NCBI GenBank assembly: GCA_913055655.1
Contig: CAJXKA010000001.1
Span: 1,054,842 to 1,118,841, forward strand
Reading direction: 5' to 3'
Length of the DNA: 64,000 bases
Origin: an uncultured Oceanospirillales bacterium
GTDB taxonomy: Bacteria; Pseudomonadota; Gammaproteobacteria; Xanthomonadales; SZUA-36
Shown: positions 32,707 through 41,452 of the stretch, piece after piece
How the letters are laid out: every line of letters starts with the position of its first letter
Position numbering within the stretch: position 1 is the stretch's first letter
Program-made: the position numbers and the translations under genes
The notes under the pieces: model-generated
Databases searched by the model: none
What the model saw: only the letters and a program-made list of their open reading frames with translations
What the model was told of the DNA's origin: nothing

Positions 32707-33347
32707 ATGCCGACAGCCCGCTTCGCAGTGGCCTGACCCTGGCCGGCATCGCCGTGCTGGGCGTGGCCCTGCTGACCGGCATCCACCACCTGACCCGCGA
32801 GCGCATTGCCGCCCAGCAGCGCGATGCCGTGGCCATGCGGTTGTCGCAGGTACTCGCGCCCGACCGTTACGACAACGACCTGCTGCATGATGTGATCCAG
32901 GTCACCGACCCGGAGACCTTCGGCCACCCCGGCCCCGCCACGGTTTACCGCGCCCGTCGCGACGGGCAACCGGTCGCCGTGGTCATGGAAGTCACCGCGC
33001 CGAACGGCTACAACGGCCCGATCCGCATGCTGGTGGGCATCCTGGCCGACGGCAGCATCAGTGGTGTCCGGGTGGTGTCGCACCGCGAAACCCCGGGCCT
33101 GGGCGACCCGATCGAGGCGCGGCGCAGCGACTGGATCACGCGTTTCGAAGGTCGCTCTTTGCGCGACCCCACGCCGGAGGGCTGGGCGGTCCGTCGCGAC
33201 GGCGGCGAATTCGACCAGTTCACCGGCGCCACGATCACGCCACGCGCGGTCGTGGAAGCCGTCCAGCGTGCGCTGGAATACCACCGCGCCCACCTCGACG
33301 CCCTGTATGCGCGACAATCAGCCGATGAGCAAAGCACCGATGAGTGA
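32703..33347 (+). CDS. rsxG: Electron transport complex protein RsxG
   Basis: A 214-residue subunit with one N-terminal membrane helix (about 9-25) and a periplasmic FMN-binding domain. The motif FDQFTGATITPRAVV contains the Thr that an ApbE-type transferase would flavinylate. HRETPGLGDPIEARRSDWITRFEGRSL is diagnostic. The start is GTG at 32703, in the rsxD stop overlap (GTGA). An apbE gene is found at 52559-53656 and could be the modifying enzyme. Confidence 0.95.
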   Translation: MNADSPLRSGLTLAGIAVLGVALLTGIHHLTRERIAAQQRDAVAMRLSQVLAPDRYDNDLLHDVIQVTDPETFGHPGPATVYRARRDGQPVAVVMEVTAPNGYNGPIRMLVGILADGSISGVRVVSHRETPGLGDPIEARRSDWITRFEGRSLRDPTPEGWAVRRDGGEFDQFTGATITPRAVVEAVQRALEYHRAHLDALYARQSADEQSTDE

Positions 33348-34047
33348 GCACCGCACCCCGCTGGGCGATATTTTCACCGAGGCGGCCTGGCGCCAGAACA
33401 CGGGGCTGGTGGTGCTGCTGGGGCTGTGTCCGCTGCTGGCGGTCTCCGGCACCGTCGTCAACGGCCTCGGGCTGGGGCTGGCGACGACCTTCGTCCTGCT
33501 GGTCTCCAACCTGTCGGTGTCACTGCTGCGTAAAACACTGCGGCCGGAAATCCGGATTCCGGCGTTTGTACTGATCATCGCCTCGGCCGTGACCGCCATC
33601 GACCTGCTGATGCAGGCCTGGTTCCACGACCTCTACGGCGTGCTGGGCATCTTCATCCCGCTGATCGTCACCAACTGCGCCATCATCGGCCGCGCGGAAG
33701 CCTTTGCTGCCCGCAATCCACCCATGGCCGCGGCCGTCGACGGCCTGGGCACTGGCCTGGGCTTCTGCCTGGCGCTGGTGCTGCTGGGCGCGCTGCGTGA
33801 ACTGGCCGGCCATGGCACGCTGCTGGCCGGCGCCGACATGATGTTCGGCGAATGGGCGCGCAGCCTGGAGCTGACCCTGGTGCCCAACCACCCCGGCTTC
33901 CTGCTGGCGATCCTGCCCCCCGGGGCGTTTATCGGTCTGGGCCTGCTGATCGCCGCGCGCAACGCGATCATCGCCCGCGGCGAACGACGCGCGAAGGCGG
34001 GCTCGCCCAGGGTGACCGCACCGGTTGCCCGCGGGGAATCCGCTTGA
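33340..34047 (+). CDS. rsxE: Electron transport complex protein RsxE
   Basis: A 235-residue membrane subunit related to RsxA. It has six predicted helices and the blocks LLGLCPLLAVSGTVVNGLGLGLATTFVLLVSNLSVS and GIFIPLIVTNCAIIGRAEAFA with the paired cysteines. The ATG at 33340 gives MSEHRTPLGDIF, aligned with other RsxE, and overlaps rsxG by 8 bases; an ATG at 33325 is also possible. Its TGA overlaps the TTG start of nth. Confidence 0.95.
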   Translation: MSEHRTPLGDIFTEAAWRQNTGLVVLLGLCPLLAVSGTVVNGLGLGLATTFVLLVSNLSVSLLRKTLRPEIRIPAFVLIIASAVTAIDLLMQAWFHDLYGVLGIFIPLIVTNCAIIGRAEAFAARNPPMAAAVDGLGTGLGFCLALVLLGALRELAGHGTLLAGADMMFGEWARSLELTLVPNHPGFLLAILPPGAFIGLGLLIAARNAIIARGERRAKAGSPRVTAPVARGESA

Positions 34048-34709
34048 ACGCCGCCGACCGCCACGAGTTCTTTCGCCGCCTGCGTGAGCACGACCCGCAC
34101 CCGACCACCGAGCTGAACTACGACACCGCGTTTGAGCTCCTGGTCGCGGTCATCCTCTCGGCCCAGGCGACCGATGTCGGCGTCAACAAGGCGACGGCGA
34201 AACTGTTCCCGGTGGCCAACACGCCACGCGCCATCCTCGACCTGGGCGAGGACGGCCTGAAGCACTACATCCGCACCATCGGCCTGTTTAACTCGAAAGC
34301 CACCAACATCATCGCCACCTGCGGCATATTGCTGGAACAGCATGGCGGCGAAGTGCCGGACAACCGCGAAGCCCTTCAGGCGCTGCCCGGGGTGGGCCGA
34401 AAGACCGCGAACGTCGTGCTCAATACCGCCTTCGGGCAACCCACCATGGCCGTCGACACCCACATCTTCCGGGTCTCCAACCGCACCGGCCTGGCGCCCG
34501 GGAAAACGCCACTGGCGGTGGAGAAAAAACTGCTGAAGAATGTGCCGGCCGAGTTCCTGCAGGATGCGCACCACTGGCTGATCCTGCACGGCCGTTACAC
34601 CTGTATCGCGCGCAAACCGAAATGTGACGAATGCATCGTCGCCGACCTGTGCCGCTACGCGAAGGCCGAGGCCCGCAAAGAAGCCCGGAAAGCAGCACGC
34701 AAATCCTGA
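34044..34709 (+). CDS. nth: Endonuclease III
   Basis: A 221-residue HhH-GPD DNA glycosylase/AP lyase for oxidised pyrimidines. The catalytic Lys is in the hairpin LPGVGRKTANVVLNTAFG and the Asp in MAVDTHIFRVSNRT. The 4Fe-4S loop is CIARKPKCDECIVADLC. The start is TTG at 34044 in a TTGA overlap with rsxE; it gives MNAADRHEFFRRLREHDPHPTTELN, matching E. coli Nth residue for residue in spacing. The C-terminus has a short Lys/Arg/Ala-rich tail. rsxE-nth linkage is conserved in gammaproteobacteria. Confidence 0.97.
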   Translation: MNAADRHEFFRRLREHDPHPTTELNYDTAFELLVAVILSAQATDVGVNKATAKLFPVANTPRAILDLGEDGLKHYIRTIGLFNSKATNIIATCGILLEQHGGEVPDNREALQALPGVGRKTANVVLNTAFGQPTMAVDTHIFRVSNRTGLAPGKTPLAVEKKLLKNVPAEFLQDAHHWLILHGRYTCIARKPKCDECIVADLCRYAKAEARKEARKAARKS

Positions 34710-35005
34710 CCGCGGTGACGCGACGGGCTCCCCGGCCGGTCGCCGTACCCGGACTCGGCCTGTCGCACTCCGGCAACCGGTTGTCCCTTTCCCACGGAAC
34801 ATTCGCCGTTCAATGTAATCATTTTCCAGAGATGCCGGTCTGTTCCCGTAACCGTCCCGGCGCTCGCCGGCGGATGACTCCGCGGAGGATTCTGCTAGTC
34901 TTTGGCGAACGGCGTGGTCGACAATGCGAGCAGATCGCGTCATGGCGCTGCAAGGCGCCGCTACCGGGGAACACCCCCGAACATCCATAAAAGGAGGTTG
35001 TTGCA
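34710..35005 (+). promoter_or_regulatory. Upstream region of the RiPP operon, candidate promoter
   Basis: This 296-base gap separates nth from the hvfA-like gene and holds no ORF I can support. A weak candidate promoter is ATGACT at 34874-34879 and TGCTAGTCT with its -10 at 34896-34901, spaced 16 bases, which would leave a leader of roughly 95-100 bases. The ribosome site of the downstream gene (AAGGAGG, 8 bases before the ATG) is strong. Because relatives of this operon respond to copper or to ECF sigma factors, control probably acts here, but no known operator is recognisable. Confidence 0.3.
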
Positions 35006-35341
35006 ATGAGCAAGAAGACCGACATCATCAAACCCGTATCCACCATCGCCGGCTTCGCGCTGGCCTCGACCCTGGCCTTCGGCGGCAACGCCATCGCGGC
35101 CGACACCGACTTCGAACTCGCCGACCTGGACCAGGGCTACATGGTCGCCGGCGACGAGAAGGACAAGGAAGGCAAGTGCGGTGAAGGCAAGTGCGGCGAC
35201 AAGGAAGGCAAGGATAAAGACGGCAAATGCGGCGAAGGTAAATGCGGCGACAAGGAAGGCAAGGACAAGGACGGCAAATGCGGCGAAGGCAAGTGCGGCG
35301 ACAAAAAGGAAAAAGGTGAAGAAGGCAGCTGCGGCGCCTGA
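35006..35341 (+). CDS. hvfA: HvfA/bufferin-type RiPP precursor with EGKCG repeats
   Basis: A 111-residue low-complexity secreted peptide. Residues 1-32 form a signal sequence ending ...NAIAA. A short acidic segment (33-54) is followed by a repeat region with seven Cys (58, 63, 75, 80, 92, 97, 109). The motifs are EGKCG at 55-59, 60-64, 77-81 and 94-98, DGKCG at 72-76 and 89-93, and a final EGSCG at 106-110. Known HvfA and bufferin precursors carry EGKCG motifs whose Cys are converted by an MNIO/DUF2063 pair into copper-binding oxazolone/thioamide groups. That enzyme pair follows immediately, so this is very probably its substrate. The modification itself is inferred. The gene has the strongest ribosome site seen in the window. 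Confidence 0.88.
   Translation: MSKKTDIIKPVSTIAGFALASTLAFGGNAIAADTDFELADLDQGYMVAGDEKDKEGKCGEGKCGDKEGKDKDGKCGEGKCGDKEGKDKDGKCGEGKCGDKKEKGEEGSCGA
35183..35302 (+). repeat. 51-base tandem repeat encoding the Cys motifs
   Basis: Two full 51-base units (35183-35233 and 35234-35284) and a partial third unit (from 35285) encode 17 residues each, with two Cys per unit. The DNA copies differ only at a few third codon positions such as AAG/AAA and GGC/GGT. Such near-identity points to recent duplication or gene conversion, and copy number may vary between strains. Confidence 0.85.
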
Positions 35342-35366
35342 TCACCTCGCCTGACCTGGACCTGTC

Positions 35367-36242
35367 ATGAGCACGCGGAAATATCCCGTGAACGGCACGG
35401 GATTGGGACTGAGGCGGGCCCTGCTGGGCCCGCTTCAGGCATTACCGGCCGGCAAACTCGAGGACGCCGTCGACTTCATGGAAGTGGCGCCCGAGAACTG
35501 GATCGGTGTCGGCGGACGGCGCGGCAAGGCGCTGCGGTCGTTTACCGAACGCTTTCCCTTTGTCTGCCATGGCCTGTCGCTGTCGCTGGGTGGTCCCGCG
35601 CCACTGGATGAAACGCTGCTGCGTAAAATCCGCACGTTCCTGGATGAACACGACATCCGCTGCTACACCGAGCACCTGAGCTACTGCAGCGACGCCGGCC
35701 AGCTGTACGACCTGATGCCCATTCCGTTCACGGCGGAAGCGGTCCACTGGGTCGCCGAGCGCATCCGGCGCACCCAGGACATCCTGGAACGGCGTATCGG
35801 CATCGAAAACGTTTCCTACTACGCGGCGCCCGGCGCCGAGATGTCGGAATCCGAATTCATCAACGCGGTGGTCACCGAGGCCGACTGCGACCTGTTGCTC
35901 GACGTCAACAATATCTACGTCAACGCCATCAACCACGGCTATGACGCGGGCGAATTCCTGCGTTCCATGCCCGGCGAACGCGTCGTCTACGGCCATATCG
36001 CCGGTCACTACGAGGAAGCCGAGGACCTGCGCGTGGATACCCACGGCGCGCCGGTGATTGATGGCGTCTGGGCCCTGCTGGACCAGGCCTACGACACCTT
36101 CGGCGTTTACCCCACGCTGCTGGAGCGCGATTTCAACTTCCCCGAAACGGCGGAACTGCTGGCGGAAACCGGCCGGATCCGTACCGCCCAGCAACGGGCC
36201 GGACACGAAGGCGCGGCTGCGCGAAATCGTGCCCATGGCTGA
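35367..36242 (+). CDS. hvfB: Multinuclear iron oxidase (MNIO, DUF692), HvfB-like
   Basis: A 291-residue TIM-barrel enzyme of the DUF692/MNIO family, which oxidises Cys residues of RiPP precursors using a two- or three-iron site and O2. Likely iron ligands are His68 (FVCHGLSLS), Glu102-His103 (YTEHLSY), Glu147 (GIENVSYY), Asp179 and Asn181 ([10 protein letters not shown]), His210 (YGHIAGH), Asp224 and His226 (RVDTHG) and Glu253 (LLERDFN). All are present. It starts 25 bases after the precursor gene and overlaps the next gene by 8 bases. The proposed reaction is conversion of EGKCG Cys to an oxazolone/thioamide pair, by analogy with HvfB. Confidence 0.9.
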   Translation: MSTRKYPVNGTGLGLRRALLGPLQALPAGKLEDAVDFMEVAPENWIGVGGRRGKALRSFTERFPFVCHGLSLSLGGPAPLDETLLRKIRTFLDEHDIRCYTEHLSYCSDAGQLYDLMPIPFTAEAVHWVAERIRRTQDILERRIGIENVSYYAAPGAEMSESEFINAVVTEADCDLLLDVNNIYVNAINHGYDAGEFLRSMPGERVVYGHIAGHYEEAEDLRVDTHGAPVIDGVWALLDQAYDTFGVYPTLLERDFNFPETAELLAETGRIRTAQQRAGHEGAAARNRAHG

Positions 36243-36996
36243 ACGCCTGTCCACGGCCCTGAACCGCTTCGCGGCGCATGTCCGCAGCCCGCATCAACAC
36301 GCTGCACCCGACGATGTCGAAGACCGTCGAATGGCCATTTACCGAGACCTGTATCACCGCAACCTGTCATCGTTTATCGAGGGCAGCTTCCCGGTCCTGC
36401 GTCGTCTCTACGATGACGATGAATGGCGAAATTTAATTCACGAATTTTCTGACGATCACCATTGCCGGACACCGCTGTTCCCGGAGATCCCGCGCGAGTT
36501 CCTGCGTTACCTGCAGGACGAACGCGGCCAGCGCGACGGCGACCCGCCATTCATGCTGGAACTGGCGCACTACGAGTGGGTGGAACTGGCGCTCGACCTT
36601 GACCCCCAGGACCTTGACGCCATTCCGGCGAACGCCGATGGTGACCTGCTGGACAGTGCCCTGGTGGTATCCCCCCTGGCCTGGCCGCTCGCCTATCGCT
36701 GGCCGGTCCACGAGATCAGCCCTGCTTTCCAACCGGAAGAACCGCCCGAACAGCCCACCCTGCTGCTGGTGTACCGCGACCGGGAAGACGAGGTCCGGTT
36801 CACCCGGCTGAACGCACTCAGCGCACAGTTGCTGGCGACGCTGACCGAACAGCCGGAACTGACCGGTCGCGACGCCATCATCGCCGCCGCCCGGGCGGCC
36901 GGCCATCCCGATCCGGCGTCGGTGGTGCCCGCGGGGGCGAAACTGCTGGAGAACCTGCGCGGCCGCGATGTCGTTCTGGGCACAAGGACCCACTGA
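36235..36996 (+). CDS. hvfC: DUF2063 partner protein, HvfC-like
   Basis: A 253-residue protein with an N-terminal DUF2063 helical domain (about 1-95; [29 protein letters not shown]). A second domain from about 140 ([47 protein letters not shown]) resembles the winged C-terminal part of HvfC. In characterised operons it binds the precursor and presents it to the MNIO enzyme. The ATG at 36235 lies inside the end of hvfB and gives the homologous start. Confidence 0.87.
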   Translation: MAERLSTALNRFAAHVRSPHQHAAPDDVEDRRMAIYRDLYHRNLSSFIEGSFPVLRRLYDDDEWRNLIHEFSDDHHCRTPLFPEIPREFLRYLQDERGQRDGDPPFMLELAHYEWVELALDLDPQDLDAIPANADGDLLDSALVVSPLAWPLAYRWPVHEISPAFQPEEPPEQPTLLLVYRDREDEVRFTRLNALSAQLLATLTEQPELTGRDAIIAAARAAGHPDPASVVPAGAKLLENLRGRDVVLGTRTH

Positions 36997-37677
36997 ATGA
37001 TCGATCTATACGACGGACTCACCGCCCGCCTGCGCGGCATCGGCGACGCCACCTGGCCATTGGCGCTGCGCCTCATCCTGTTCTGGGAGTTCTGGGAATC
37101 GGGAATCACCAAGTACCGCGGCGATAACTGGTTCGCTGACATCCCCTGGGCAGACTGGCAAAAAGGCTTTCCGGCACCGTTCGAGTGGCTGCCGACAGAC
37201 CTGAACTGGGCGCTGGCCACCTGGGGTGAACTGGTGCTGGCCACGCTGCTGTTACTGGGCCTGTTCACCCGTTTCGCGGCCGTGTCATTGCTGGTCATCA
37301 CCGCGGTCGCCACAGCGGCCGTGCACTGGCCGGCGGAATGGGACGGCCTCGCCGGCCTCTGGCAGGGTTACGTTATCACCGCGGACAATGGCGGCAATTT
37401 CAAGCTGCCACTGTTGTTCATCATCATGCTGCTGCCGCTGGTGTTCCACGGCGGCGGCACGCTCAGCCTCGACCGGCTGCTGGTCGGCCTCACCCACCGC
37501 ACCGACCGGCTGGACGACCGCGTCATGGACCTGCAGGCCGCCGGCCTGGCCCTGGCGGTGCTGGGGCTGACGGTGGTCTGGGTAGAACCCGCCTGGGGCG
37601 GTATCCTGCTGGGGGTGGCGGCCCTGGCGTTAATCATCCCCCAGTTCATGGGCAACCCTTTAAGGCCGGACTTCTGA
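36997..37677 (+). CDS. DoxX-family membrane protein, HvfD-like
   Basis: A 226-residue DoxX-type membrane protein with four or five helices. The family block [40 protein letters not shown] is followed by [28 protein letters not shown]. DoxX genes are a frequent fourth member of HvfABC/bufferin operons, where they may support redox balance or export. The ATG immediately follows the hvfC stop. Its 3' end overlaps the convergent TraB/GumN gene by 18 bases, which marks the end of the operon. Confidence 0.85.
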   Translation: MIDLYDGLTARLRGIGDATWPLALRLILFWEFWESGITKYRGDNWFADIPWADWQKGFPAPFEWLPTDLNWALATWGELVLATLLLLGLFTRFAAVSLLVITAVATAAVHWPAEWDGLAGLWQGYVITADNGGNFKLPLLFIIMLLPLVFHGGGTLSLDRLLVGLTHRTDRLDDRVMDLQAAGLALAVLGLTVVWVEPAWGGILLGVAALALIIPQFMGNPLRPDF

Positions 37678-38601
37678 CACCGCGGCGGGAAACGGCGACG
37701 GCATCGGCACCAGGCCGAAACCTTCCGACTGGAATCCGTTGACCAGCCCGGCCTCGCCCGGCAGGTGCAACGCACCCACCGCGATAAATGCACAGCCTTC
37801 GTCCAGGAGCGGCAGCGCGTTCTTCAGCATCCTGGCATTACGGCGATCGATACCCTCGGCCTGGAAGTACTCACGCGTTTTTGGGCTGAGCACACTCATT
37901 TCCGCGTCAGACTCGGCCTGCAGCCTGTCAAGGGAGCCTACCAGGTAGATATCCACCAGCCTGGTATGCGTCTCGTCCACGCGATCGACCTCGGCCACGG
38001 CCTGGTCCAGCATTTCGATCTGCGCCGGCAGTTCAAGGTCATCCAGGAAGGACAGTTGCTCTTGAAGCGTTTCCAGCCCGACCACGTCCAGGCCGGCGCC
38101 CGAGGCACGCAGCGACAGGGAGAAATCCATGAACAGGCCGGATTTCGGCGGCGGCATGCTCAATATCATCATCACCGCCCAGGGTTTCAGCTGGCGCGCG
38201 TTCGGGCCGGTCACGCCATAGCCTGATAGCGCTTCAACCACGCGATCGAATCGCTCGGCGCCCAGTTGTTCGCGCAGGTCTGCCCCCGCCGGCTGCCGCA
38301 TCGCGTCCATTAACCGCCGCATGGTGGGCAGGTCCGGCACCATTTCCATCGCGAAGGTGTCGCATGCCGTCAGCATATCGAGGAATTCCTCCCGGTATTC
38401 CAGCACCCGCGGATCCTCGCTGTGGACAGTCCCCAGCAGGTAACCGGCCACGTCGCCTTCACGGTCAATGCGCCAGAACAACGCATCACCATCGCTGGAA
38501 TCGGCCGGTACCAGGCCGGGTAAAATCGCCAGGAACAGGGCGAACCCGGCGACGACGCCCGGCACCCGCCACCACGCGGTGTGTTTCAGTTTTCCAGACA
38601 T
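37660..38601 (-). CDS. TraB/GumN (TIKI-like) family protein
   Basis: A 313-residue protein of the TraB/PrgY/GumN family, a group that includes the Tiki metalloproteases. An N-terminal hydrophobic segment (about 12-32) is a signal or anchor. The first conserved motif [12 protein letters not shown] gives His60, with Glu71-Glu72 nearby. The second is [16 protein letters not shown] near the C-terminus. The metal residues look intact, so an active membrane or periplasmic hydrolase is possible; substrate unknown. It overlaps the convergent doxX gene by 18 bases and is divergent from rnt. Confidence 0.85.
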   Translation of the reverse strand: MSGKLKHTAWWRVPGVVAGFALFLAILPGLVPADSSDGDALFWRIDREGDVAGYLLGTVHSEDPRVLEYREEFLDMLTACDTFAMEMVPDLPTMRRLMDAMRQPAGADLREQLGAERFDRVVEALSGYGVTGPNARQLKPWAVMMILSMPPPKSGLFMDFSLSLRASGAGLDVVGLETLQEQLSFLDDLELPAQIEMLDQAVAEVDRVDETHTRLVDIYLVGSLDRLQAESDAEMSVLSPKTREYFQAEGIDRRNARMLKNALPLLDEGCAFIAVGALHLPGEAGLVNGFQSEGFGLVPMPSPFPAAVSEVRP

Positions 38602-38656
38602 GGCAAAATACGGCCTCCGCCGCGTGATCCAATCTTCCATCCGACAAGGGGCCATT

Positions 38657-39262
38657 ATGCCGCTCATCTCCGACCGATTCAGGGGCTTTCTGCCCGTTGT
38701 CGTCGATCTCGAAACCGGGGGCTTCAACGCCGCCACCGACGCCGTGCTTGAAATTGCCGCCTGTATCCTGGCCATGGACAATTTCGGCCGCCTGTCGATC
38801 GCCGAAACCATCAGCGTCGACGTCGAGCCGTTTGAAGGCGCCAATGTCGACCCGCGCGCCCTGGAATTCACCGGCATCAACCTGGAAGACCCCGAGCGCG
38901 ACCCGCTACCCGAAAAGGAAGCCCTGCGCCGGATCACCCAGCCCGTGCGCAAGGCCGTGCGTGAAACCGGCTGCCAGCGCGCCATCCTGGTCGGTCACAA
39001 TCCGGCCTTCGACCTCGGCTTCCTGAACGCCGCCATCGAGCGCACCGACTTCAAGCGCAGCCCCTTCCACCCGTTCAGCAGCTTCGACACCGCCACACTG
39101 GGCGGCCTGGCGTTCGGCCAGACCGTCCTCGCCCGCGCGGTCGAAGCCGCCGGCATCGAGTGGAACGCGGCCGCCGCGCATTCCGCGGAGTATGACGCGA
39201 CGAAGACGGCCGAGTTGTTTTGCAAGATTGTGAATATGTGGAAGTTGAAGGGTGGTGAGTAG
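38657..39262 (+). CDS. rnt: Ribonuclease T
   Basis: A 201-residue DEDDh 3'-5' exoribonuclease trimming tRNA CCA ends and the 3' ends of stable RNAs. Catalytic residues are Asp17 and Glu19 (VVDLETGGFNAATDAVLEIAA), Asp in GHNPAFDLGF and His plus Asp in HSAEYDATKTAELF. Basic and aromatic residues for substrate binding are retained. An AAGGGG site before the ATG at 38657 supports the start. A tandem heptanucleotide tract begins at the very end of the gene and overlaps its stop. Confidence 0.96.
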   Translation: MPLISDRFRGFLPVVVDLETGGFNAATDAVLEIAACILAMDNFGRLSIAETISVDVEPFEGANVDPRALEFTGINLEDPERDPLPEKEALRRITQPVRKAVRETGCQRAILVGHNPAFDLGFLNAAIERTDFKRSPFHPFSSFDTATLGGLAFGQTVLARAVEAAGIEWNAAAAHSAEYDATKTAELFCKIVNMWKLKGGE

Positions 39263-39335
39263 TGAGTGGTGAGTGGTGAGTGGTGAGCAGTAAGCAGTAA
39301 GCAGTAAGCAGTAAGCAGTAAGCAGTAAGCAGTAA
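39254..39335. repeat. Heptanucleotide tandem repeats (GGTGAGT-type then GCAGTAA-type)
   Basis: From 39254 there are four heptamers of the form GGTGAGT (one with A for the first G) and a truncated fifth, followed at 39287-39335 by seven perfect copies of GCAGTAA. The first unit overlaps the last codons and stop of rnt (39260-39262). Simple repeats of this kind are prone to slippage. On the minus strand the second array reads TTACTGC. Confidence 0.95.
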
Positions 39336-39373
39336 ATTATGCGTGGGGTTTTCGCGAGAGCCAGCATTAAATC

Positions 39374-39408
39374 AATTTCGCGAAATTCCTGGAATTTGTG
39401 GAATTTGC
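39374..39408. promoter_or_regulatory. Overlapping palindromes, possible operator
   Basis: AATTTCGCGAAATT (39374-39387) is a perfect 14-base palindrome. It overlaps AAATTCCTGGAATTT (39383-39397), a perfect palindrome around one central base. A further GGAATTTGCG follows to 39408. The cluster lies about 100 bases upstream of the YIP1-exporter operon and could bind a dimeric regulator. A TATGAT at 39474-39479 is a possible -10 for that operon. Confidence 0.35.
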
Positions 39409-39507
39409 GTGCGCTCTTGACGACCCCTCCAAAGGCATGACCTTCGGAATAGGTAAAACGTTTCATATCCCGCTATGATTCCCCCCACAAAGAGGGAGGA
39501 GTCATCC

Positions 39508-40212
39508 ATGTCAGACAAGAATTACACCGTTTTTAACGCGATGGTGGACATCGTCGCGTCCCCGGGGCGCGCGCTGGACGAGGCCAAGGCGCATCCGCGC
39601 TGGTTCTGGTGGCCGCTGCTGATTTCCATCGTGCTGACCATCGCCGCCCTGAGCTACTACTACACCTGGGTCGATTTTGAATGGTTGATTGAGCAGACCA
39701 TCATGAGCGTGCCGCCCGAAGACCGGGCCGCGGCGGAGCCTGGCATCCGGGGCTTCATGAGCGTGGGCACCAGCATCCTGACCACGGTGGCCGCGATCGT
39801 GATCATGACGTTCCTGATCTACGCCATCCAGGCCGTCTACCTGCACCTGGCCAACAAGCTCACAACACATGCGGACGTCAGCTATGGCCAGTGGTTCGGC
39901 TTCAGCGCCTGGACGGCGTTCGTGATGGTGCTGGGCGCGGTCGTGATGTTCGTGGTGATCTTCCTGGCCGACTCCAACCAGCTCGCGCAGCATGAGCTGT
40001 CACCGCTTTCAATGAATGCCCTGTTCATTCACGCGGAGCCCGGCGAGCCCTGGTTCAACTGGGGTAATTCACTGAACCTCTTCAACATCTGGACCCTGGT
40101 GCTGATGACCATTGGTTACCACCGCTGGACCGGCGCCGGCATCGTGAAATCGGCGATCATCGCCTGCCTGCCCTGGGTGCTGATCTTCGGAATCTGGGCG
40201 GCGATGGTCTGA
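39508..40212 (+). CDS. YIP1-family membrane protein
   Basis: A 234-residue protein with five predicted membrane helices (about 33-50, 93-117, 135-160, 185-205, 212-230), matching the YIP1 family fold. The N-terminal soluble segment (NYTVFNAMVDIVASPGRALDEAKAHPRWFWWPLL) is typical of bacterial members that lie next to ABC exporters. The ATG at 39508 has a GGGAGGAG site 7 bases upstream. It is the first gene of a unit with the three exporter genes (13-base gap), so it is probably a helper of that exporter. Function otherwise unknown. Confidence 0.8.
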   Translation: MSDKNYTVFNAMVDIVASPGRALDEAKAHPRWFWWPLLISIVLTIAALSYYYTWVDFEWLIEQTIMSVPPEDRAAAEPGIRGFMSVGTSILTTVAAIVIMTFLIYAIQAVYLHLANKLTTHADVSYGQWFGFSAWTAFVMVLGAVVMFVVIFLADSNQLAQHELSPLSMNALFIHAEPGEPWFNWGNSLNLFNIWTLVLMTIGYHRWTGAGIVKSAIIACLPWVLIFGIWAAMV

Positions 40213-40225
40213 GCCGGACCCGGTC

Positions 40226-41452
40226 ATGAAAAAACTGCTGATTTTCGCGGGACTCGCGGTCCTGCTGGTCGGGCTGCCGCTCGTCTCCAAGATGAACCGC
40301 GGCGGGGACGCCGAGGTGGTCGAGGTGCAGGCAGCCGGCCTGGAAACCATCCGCAGCTCGATCCTGGCTTCAGGCACCCTCGCCTTCCGCGAGCAGGTGC
40401 AGCTGCGATCCGAGGTCATCGCCCGCGCCACGCGCGTGCTGGTCGAGGAATCCGACCGCGTCGCGCAGGGCGAACTGGTGATCACCCTGGACACCGAGTC
40501 CTATGACGCCCAGGTCGAGCAGGCCGATGCACGCGTACGCATCCAGGAACTGGCGATCGAGCGGCAGCGGCACGTGGTGGCGGACCTGGAGCGCCGTCAC
40601 CGCAACGCCGAACGGCTGGTGAAACAGGGCCTGATCGACCAGGACAGCTACGACGCCCTGGTCAACCAGCTGGACGTGGCCCGCGTGGAACTGCGCTCGC
40701 AGCAGGAGGGCCTGTCGCAGGCCCGGGCCGCGCTGGCGCAGTCACGCGACCTGCTGGCCAAGACCCAGATTGCCTCGCCGATTGACGGCATCGTCATCGC
40801 CGTCGACATCAAGCCGGGTGAAACGGTCATTGCCGGCACCACCAACATCCCGGGTTCGACGCTGATGACCATCGCCGACCCGTCCGAGATGCTGGTCGAG
40901 GTGCTGGTCGACGAGGCCAACATCGCCTCTGTCCGCGAGGGCCAGCGCGCCGATCTCTACGCCGCCGCCTGGCCGGACACGGCGCTGGGTGGCACGGTCG
41001 AGTCGATCGCGCCCACGGCCCGCCAGAACGCCGGCCAGCAGGGCCTGACCTTCCTGGTGAAGATCCTGCTGGATGAACAGGATGACATCGCTGTGCGCTC
41101 GGGCATGAGCGCGCGCGCCGAGATTCACACCGAATCCAGCGAATCCACGCTGTCGGTGCCGATCCAGGCCGTGCGCTACGACGAGGACGACGAGGCTTCC
41201 GACGAAGAAGACGCCGAGCAGGCCTACGTTTACGTTTTTGACAACGGCACCGCGCGCCGCCGCGACGTGGAGACCGGCATCTCCAGCGACAGCGACCAGG
41301 AGATTCTCTCCGGCCTTGAAGAAGGCGACCGGGTCATCACCGGGCCGTTCCGCACCCTGCGCACACTGGACGACGGCGACCCGGTGGAGCAGGAAGAGGA
41401 ATCCGCCGCTGACGATGACGCTGACGACGACGCGGATTCCGACGAAAGCTGA
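40226..41452 (+). CDS. MacA-like periplasmic adaptor (membrane fusion protein)
   Basis: A 408-residue HlyD/MacA-family adaptor. It has an N-terminal membrane anchor (3-20), a lipoyl-like half motif (about 60-90), a long coiled-coil hairpin (about 90-180), the second lipoyl half ASPIDGIVIAVDIKPGETV, a beta-barrel and a membrane-proximal domain. Two acidic stretches are unusual: YDEDDEASDEEDAEQ near residue 315 and a C-terminal Asp/Glu run of about 20 residues. It should link the ABC pump encoded next to an outer-membrane channel of the TolC type, which is not in the window. Its stop overlaps the ATPase start (TGATG). Confidence 0.9.
   Translation: MKKLLIFAGLAVLLVGLPLVSKMNRGGDAEVVEVQAAGLETIRSSILASGTLAFREQVQLRSEVIARATRVLVEESDRVAQGELVITLDTESYDAQVEQADARVRIQELAIERQRHVVADLERRHRNAERLVKQGLIDQDSYDALVNQLDVARVELRSQQEGLSQARAALAQSRDLLAKTQIASPIDGIVIAVDIKPGETVIAGTTNIPGSTLMTIADPSEMLVEVLVDEANIASVREGQRADLYAAAWPDTALGGTVESIAPTARQNAGQQGLTFLVKILLDEQDDIAVRSGMSARAEIHTESSESTLSVPIQAVRYDEDDEASDEEDAEQAYVYVFDNGTARRRDVETGISSDSDQEILSGLEEGDRVITGPFRTLRTLDDGDPVEQEEESAADDDADDDADSDES

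Noticed and set aside
34848-34853. GTAACC element upstream of the RiPP precursor as an ECF sigma -35
   Set aside because: No matching -10 occurs at the expected distance (the bases 16 downstream read GCGG), so it is not supported as a promoter.
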